Of a DNA stretch of 64,000 bases, positions 60,991-64,000 are shown one piece after another (within the stretch, counting starts at the first letter, position 1; each line of letters begins with the position of its first letter). A program made the position numbers and the translations under genes. This DNA is from Embiotoca jacksoni (Eukaryota; Chordata; Actinopteri; Embiotocidae): the NCBI GenBank assembly GCA_022577435.1, contig JAKOON010000007.1, forward strand, positions 17,467,381 through 17,531,380, read 5' to 3'. The notes below the pieces were generated by a model. The model was not told the origin of the DNA. It did not search any database and worked only from the letters and a program-made list of their open reading frames with translations.

Positions 60991-61111
60991 CACGTACCAG
61001 TTAAGTCGCTGAATTTGGTGACTCCGTACTCGGCTGAGCCTTGATCCAAAGACTGGAGCTTCTCAGCAGTCTTCAGGTTTTCGTGGAAGATGCGTAAACG
61101 TTGGTCGGTCT
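57472..61111 (-). CDS. ctsf: cathepsin F, copy B, 5'-incomplete (9 exons)
   Basis: Minus-strand exons: 60998-61111, 60655-60803, 60448-60544, 59718-59798, 59405-59524, 59031-59095, 58138-58228, 57937-57995 and 57472-57546. Phases match throughout; 851 nt give 282 residues plus TAA. It encodes the second half of the propeptide ('EYGVTKFSDLTEEEFR') and the full papain-like mature enzyme. The oxyanion Gln and catalytic Cys are in 'NQGMCGSCWAFS', His in 'MIDHAVLMVGYG' and Asn in 'IKNSWG'. Diagnostic cathepsin F blocks are 'LPSNAYEAIEKLGGLETETD' and 'GYYYLYRGS'. It is a lysosomal cysteine endopeptidase. The signal peptide, cystatin-like domain and start of the propeptide are not in the visible sequence up to 64000. 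Confidence 0.93.
57937..57995 (-). CDS. ctsf: ctsf exon: catalytic Asn
   Basis: Encodes 'KGIPFWAIKNSWGEDYGEQ'. Asn of NSWG is the third member of the triad. The exon is absent from copy A. Confidence 0.93.
58138..58228 (-). CDS. ctsf: ctsf exon: catalytic His
   Basis: Encodes 'FYKKGVSHPLKIFCNPWMID' then 'HAVLMVGYGQ'; His follows Asp in 'IDHAV'. The exon is absent from copy A. Confidence 0.93.
58578..59022. repeat. tacttaagtaaaa-family repeat interrupted by an LTR
   Basis: The left part 58578-58710 matches 48113-48246. The right part 58904-59022 ('caggacttttacttgtaatg', 'tactgaagtaaaggatctaa', 'cttccatcactg') is the same repeat's other end. Confidence 0.75.
58711..58903 (+). mobile_element. 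3' fragment of an LTR in the ctsf B intron
   Basis: Starts abruptly 'agttgacaaggactgcggag', contains 'gcaagaataaaatgtccgat' (AATAAA) and ends 'tttttctaaca'. It matches the reverse complement of the terminal part of the LTR at 37366-37863. The 5' portion present in copy A (48592 onward) is missing here. Confidence 0.82.
59031..59095 (-). CDS. ctsf: ctsf exon: 'IAAWLAENGPISVALNAF'
   Basis: 65 nt, phase 1 to 0, matching the conserved 'AAWLAxxGPISVAINAF' segment of cathepsin F. Confidence 0.92.
59405..59524 (-). CDS. ctsf: ctsf exon: 'GLETETDYSYTGQ'
   Basis: 120 nt, phase 1 to 1. Encodes 'GLETETDYSYTGQKHRCDF' and 'AAYINSSVELSKDEK'. Confidence 0.93.
59718..59798 (-). CDS. ctsf: ctsf exon: 'ELVDCDGLDQACRGGLPSNA'
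   Basis: 81 nt. Contains two conserved disulfide cysteines and the 'GGLPSNAY' motif specific to cathepsin F relatives. Confidence 0.93.
59871..60403. mobile_element. inverted-terminus repeat family, intact-looking copy in a ctsf intron
   Basis: Left end 'tgctgtttccaaatgccgtg', right end 'gtacgtcatttggaacacag', forming inverted repeats of about 20 bp. 533 bp, no coding capacity. It lies between the catalytic-Cys exon and the next exon. Confidence 0.8.
60448..60544 (-). CDS. ctsf: ctsf exon: catalytic Cys
   Basis: Encodes 'GMCGSCWAFSVTGNIEGQWF' and 'LKNGTLLSLSEQ'. The nucleophile is Cys in GSCWAFS. Confidence 0.94.
60655..60803 (-). CDS. ctsf: ctsf exon: propeptide end and mature N-terminus
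   Basis: Encodes 'EEEFRSTHLNPLLSQWTLH', a variable linker, then 'DSWDWRDHGAVSPVKNQ', where the mature enzyme begins. Confidence 0.92.
60919..60988. repeat. (CA)n microsatellite
   Basis: 70 bp of CA beside the donor of the ctsf propeptide exon. Confidence 0.96.
60998..61111 (-). CDS. ctsf: ctsf exon: I29 propeptide, second half
   Basis: Encodes 'TDQRLRIFHENLKTAEKLQS' and 'AEYGVTKFSDLT', part of the I29 inhibitor fold. It starts in mid-codon, so at least one more exon is expected upstream. A (CA)n array (60919-60988) begins three bases past the donor hexamer on the transcript side. Confidence 0.9.
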
Positions 61112-62645
61112 CTGCAAGGTCAAAGGTCAAATATATCCATCAAATATACAAATTTAAAGTTATTTGGCACTCCACCATTAAAAAAAAGAGACTGTTTTAC
61201 TTCCCTGTATATTCATTTTTTTTTTACATTATAAGTGACACTCACAATTAGGTGACCAGTGGTTTGTTTCTACAGGACACGTGAAGCTGAATGTAAACCA
61301 ACATGAAACACCTTTCACTTCCTGTGACTTCCTGTCTTGAAAAGATTTTTGAAATGATCAATCAATCAACAAATGATCTAATTAGTCAAGCTAGAAAGGC
61401 AGCATCACTCCAGTGTACTGTTTATGACCTTTAGCATCCAGTTGATTGTCTGATTTTTAATAAATGCAAAACACAGTAACTATATATTTTGGTCAAATTG
61501 AGGATCTGACCTGTAACTGACATCGAAAGTAATACAGTAATCAGAATGGTAAAACTTTCATGAGTAGTAGTTGAAATCAAATTGCTGCTGCTGTTACACG
61601 TTTCTTTAAATATCTCGATTAATATTACCTTTAATCTGCCATTACAGTTCAAACTATGCATGTTTGGCTGAGATATGTTTTAATGCCAGACGTAAGAGGT
61701 TCCGGTGCATTACGGTTACGGAGGATTGTCTGCATGAGAAGCTCTAACCAGTTATCTTTACAATGTCTGCAGGATGCTGCTGATGCAGATGTCAGTCTAC
61801 AAGATGAGCTGGCAGAGCAGCTGATGAAGATACAAAGGGTGTGAAAGTAAAATGGGTCAGCCACTGTTCTGATGCACACAGGCTTAACACTTTGATACTA
61901 ACCAAATTTGACGAATGTAACCAAAGTTAAATTGTTGTGTGTACAGTTTATTTATCTTATTGATGGTTATATGATTTTTTTTTTATGATATTAACCTTAT
62001 AATAAATGACTTAAGTATAAAGTAAATACAGTTTAAAAGTACATGTAGCATAATTATTTAAGTAAATTGACAAAAATAAATTTCAGTTCAGAATATTATG
62101 TAAATTTGGTACATTTGCTTTAACAAATAACTTCACATTTTCGTGTTACTTATGATTTTGACTCAGCTGTTTTTAGTGTTTCTAAAATGTCCCTGGTTTA
62201 AAATGTACTCACTATTTTTAAATGTAAAAAGTTTCATGGGTGGTGTTTTAATTTGTTTAATTGGATGTACAGCACCTTTCTCTAATAAGGATCGATCTGA
62301 ATGTCATTCTTTCAAAACCCTGACTTTCATGTGTTCACAATAACTCAAATAGAAGATAGATAGAAACAATTAGCCTTACTCAATGTTAAAACAACTTTCA
62401 ACAACTAAAAAGCTTTCTTATTTAAACATTTTGTCTTCTTTATTCATTTTTTGTAGAAACTGAGATTTAAAAATTAGAAATAAGGTAATGGTTAAGTGCT
62501 TTGGCATTTATTTCCTCAAAAAGTGGGCAGTGACTGAAGTCTCCGTAGAGACCAGTGAGAATGTCCATAAATTGAATATCAACATACAAATCAACAAACC
62601 TGCAGATTTCAAACCATAACAACAATAACTCCATTCTGGCAGGTC
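61112..62645. other. region right of ctsf exons; duplication edge and unassigned sequence
   Basis: 61112-61499 is ctsf intron, shared with 49003-49402. From 61500 the sequence is unique. At 61649-61880 both strands carry an open frame of 60-75 codons; a + strand exon-like piece starts after 'aatgtctgcag' at 61773 and reads 'DAADADVSLQDELAEQLMKI'. I do not recognise either. No ctsf 5' exon was found. Confidence 0.5.
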
Positions 62646-62653
62646 TATAAATA
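62646..62653 (+). promoter_or_regulatory. TATA box
   Basis: 'tataaata' 88 bp upstream of the ATG at 62734, well placed for a short 5'UTR. Confidence 0.7.
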
Positions 62654-62733
62654 CCTCCTGTAAACTGGTCAGAATCATTTCATTTCAAAGCTGGTGACAC
62701 AAAACTGAGTGCATCTTCAGGCAGAAAAACAAG

Positions 62734-63555
62734 ATGACTTTGAGACTGTATCAATCATTCCTGGGCACCTACAACTGGGCAAAGCAGCAGATTTCCATCA
62801 TTTTTGGTGGAACAGAAAAGGAGACCCTTCTGAAACAGATGGAGGAGCTGAAGGCTCAACTGCAAAGAACGAAAAAACACAGTTTACGTCAAGGACAAAT
62901 GCTCATGGAGCTCTCCGTCACCCTGGAGTCAGAGGTGAAGGAAAATACATCTCTCTGGAACCAGGTGGAATATTTGTCCATCGAGCTCCACGGACTGAAG
63001 ACCATGACATCTCGGCAGCGTGAAATGTTGCGCCAAATGAGAGTGAAATGTTCTCATGAGGAGGCACTGAGGATCAAACTCAGCCAGCAACTGGCAGAGA
63101 CCAAAAATGAGTTGGCTATGGAGAAGAGACGGACAGAGCTGCTGGTGAATAAGGAAAAGGCAACAAGGAATGAGATTGAGACATTAAAATCTTCATGCCA
63201 GGAGATCCAGCCGAGGTGTGAAACTGAGCTGAAGGCAGAAAAAACAAAGCAACCGGAGACGGAAATCAAGTCTTGTTCTGAAACTTTATCAGAGTGCCGG
63301 GAGCTGATCCAGTGGCTGAAGGCTGAACAGGACACCTTCCAGCAAACAATGGAGCAGAAAAATCAAGTCATGCAACAAGCCGCCTCTGAGTGGGTGAAGT
63401 CCTTCTGCAAGAAGCTGGAGGACCTGAAAATCCAACTCCGAGAACAAACCTCAACAACCGCTGAGGAAGAAGCTAGTCAGGACCTTCAACACAGACGCTG
63501 CACAACTTGTCGATGCAATGAAGGACGAGGTCTGCAAGAAGGATGCCATCGCTAG
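62734..63555 (+). CDS. coiled-coil protein, single exon, 3' end possibly frameshifted
   Basis: 273 codons without introns, read from the ATG in 'aaaacaagATGACTTTG' downstream of a TATA box. After 'MTLRLYQSFLGTYNWAKQQ' nearly the whole protein (~residues 28-235) is charged heptad-type coiled coil, rich in Glu, Lys and Gln (for example 'KQMEELKAQLQR', 'LSQQLAETKNELAMEKRR'). No catalytic motif is seen. The last ~30 residues turn Cys/Arg-rich ('HRRCTTCRCNEGRG') and unlike the rest. In the next frame the same DNA reads 'NTDAAQLVDAMKDEVCKKDA' to a TAA at 63568-63570, which fits better. It resembles the golgin-like or CCDC-type coiled-coil genes often seen in fish; function unknown. Confidence 0.7.
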   Translation: MTLRLYQSFLGTYNWAKQQISIIFGGTEKETLLKQMEELKAQLQRTKKHSLRQGQMLMELSVTLESEVKENTSLWNQVEYLSIELHGLKTMTSRQREMLRQMRVKCSHEEALRIKLSQQLAETKNELAMEKRRTELLVNKEKATRNEIETLKSSCQEIQPRCETELKAEKTKQPETEIKSCSETLSECRELIQWLKAEQDTFQQTMEQKNQVMQQAASEWVKSFCKKLEDLKIQLREQTSTTAEEEASQDLQHRRCTTCRCNEGRGLQEGCHR

Positions 63556-63803
63556 AGCTACTATGTTGTAACAAAACTGTAATTTTATATAAACTTCCAT
63601 CTTCAGAGCATCAAATATCATGATCTGTCTCTGTGTGTCTGCTACTGATAGTTTGGTAGGTGTTCTGTGGAAAAGGCCGACTCAGCATATCACTTTACTT
63701 TGAGCTCAAAGTCATTAGGATTAAGATGATTTACAAAGAGAAAACGGCATAACTGTAATTTTATGTGTAACAGTCACAGCGAGATGTGTATCTGTGTGGC
63801 CCC

Positions 63804-63838
<35 letters not shown>

Positions 63839-64000
63839 TGTGCACATGTGCCTCTAAGGTTTATAGATGGAAGCAGCTGGATTCATAAAAAGAGGATAAG
63901 CATTGTGTCAATAGTCCAAGATGAGGCCAATAATCTGAAAAGAACAAGAGTCGTGACTCCACCACCGTAACCATGACAGACTCGATTCAGGATCCACTGA
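63556..64000. other. 3' flank of the coiled-coil gene
   Basis: The alternative-frame stop TAA is at 63568-63570. A (GT)n array lies at 63806-63836. Nothing else is recognised to the window end. Confidence 0.6.

Larger units (their letters stand above)
49403..61499 (+). repeat. segmental tandem duplication, copy B
   Basis: The more complete unit of the direct duplication. The junction near 49402-49408 shows 'tcaaatt', also present at 39674-39680 (left outer edge) and 61493-61499 (right outer edge), so 7 bp of microhomology marks the join. Copy B contains b3gnt2-like B, eif1ad B and nine cathepsin F exons. Confidence 0.95.

Noticed and set aside
47728..61111. Cathepsin L or K instead of cathepsin F
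   Set aside because: 'GGLPSNAYEAI', 'GLETETDYSY', 'GPISVALNAF' and 'GYYYLYRGS' are cathepsin F-type; L and K have different sequences at these places.

Overview
This window is animal nuclear DNA, almost certainly from a teleost fish. Genes are split into GT-AG introns, long dinucleotide arrays are frequent, and the interspersed repeats are types common in fish: TTAA-flanked MITEs, a SINE with the 'GGTGGCTCAGCG' head, a Tc1-like transposase relic, and 'tacttaagtaaaa' inverted-repeat elements. Species cannot be told from the sequence. All gene names rest on remembered protein families, not on a database search.

Region 1 (1-37.0 kb, + strand) is the 3' two-thirds of a neuregulin-2 gene (nrg2). 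The window opens inside the gene. Ten exons (8859-34052) encode the Ig-like C2 domain, a Thr-rich spacer, a beta-type EGF domain, one transmembrane helix and the cytoplasmic tail, about 568 complete residues. Two in-phase 24-nt microexons lie between the EGF and transmembrane exons. One (23445-23468) encodes a counterpart of the NRG1 'beta1' juxtamembrane insert; the other (23063-23086) is a new candidate. Two possible read-through isoforms are also visible. The 3'UTR carries a GT array and a 200-bp TTTTC array.

Region 2 (37.3-39.7 kb) holds a reverse-orientation retroviral-type LTR with polypurine tract and a decayed internal segment, then a common fish repeat.

Region 3 (39.67-61.50 kb) is a direct tandem segmental duplication. 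Copy A is 39,675-49,402 and copy B is 49,403-about 61,499. The junction shows 7-bp microhomology. Each copy has an intact single-coding-exon GT31 beta-1,3-N-acetylglucosaminyltransferase gene (b3gnt2-like, +, 461 aa), a tail-to-tail four-exon eif1ad gene (-, 174 aa), and the 3' end of a cathepsin F gene (-). In copy B nine cathepsin F exons keep the Cys/His/Asn triad. In copy A all but the last exon and a 25-bp scrap are gone. The two copies have lost complementary parts of one LTR that sat in the cathepsin intron.

Region 4 (61.5-64 kb) holds unassigned sequence and a TATA-driven, apparently single-exon coiled-coil gene (62734-63555, +) whose 3' end looks frameshifted. The 5' exons of cathepsin F were not found and would be expected to the right.

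Neuregulin-2 is an ErbB ligand precursor, B3GNT2-type enzymes extend poly-N-acetyllactosamine in the Golgi, EIF1AD is a nuclear S1-like protein, and cathepsin F is a lysosomal cysteine protease. The genes are neighbours and not one pathway. The most interesting features are the duplication with its reciprocal decay and the microexon cluster in nrg2.
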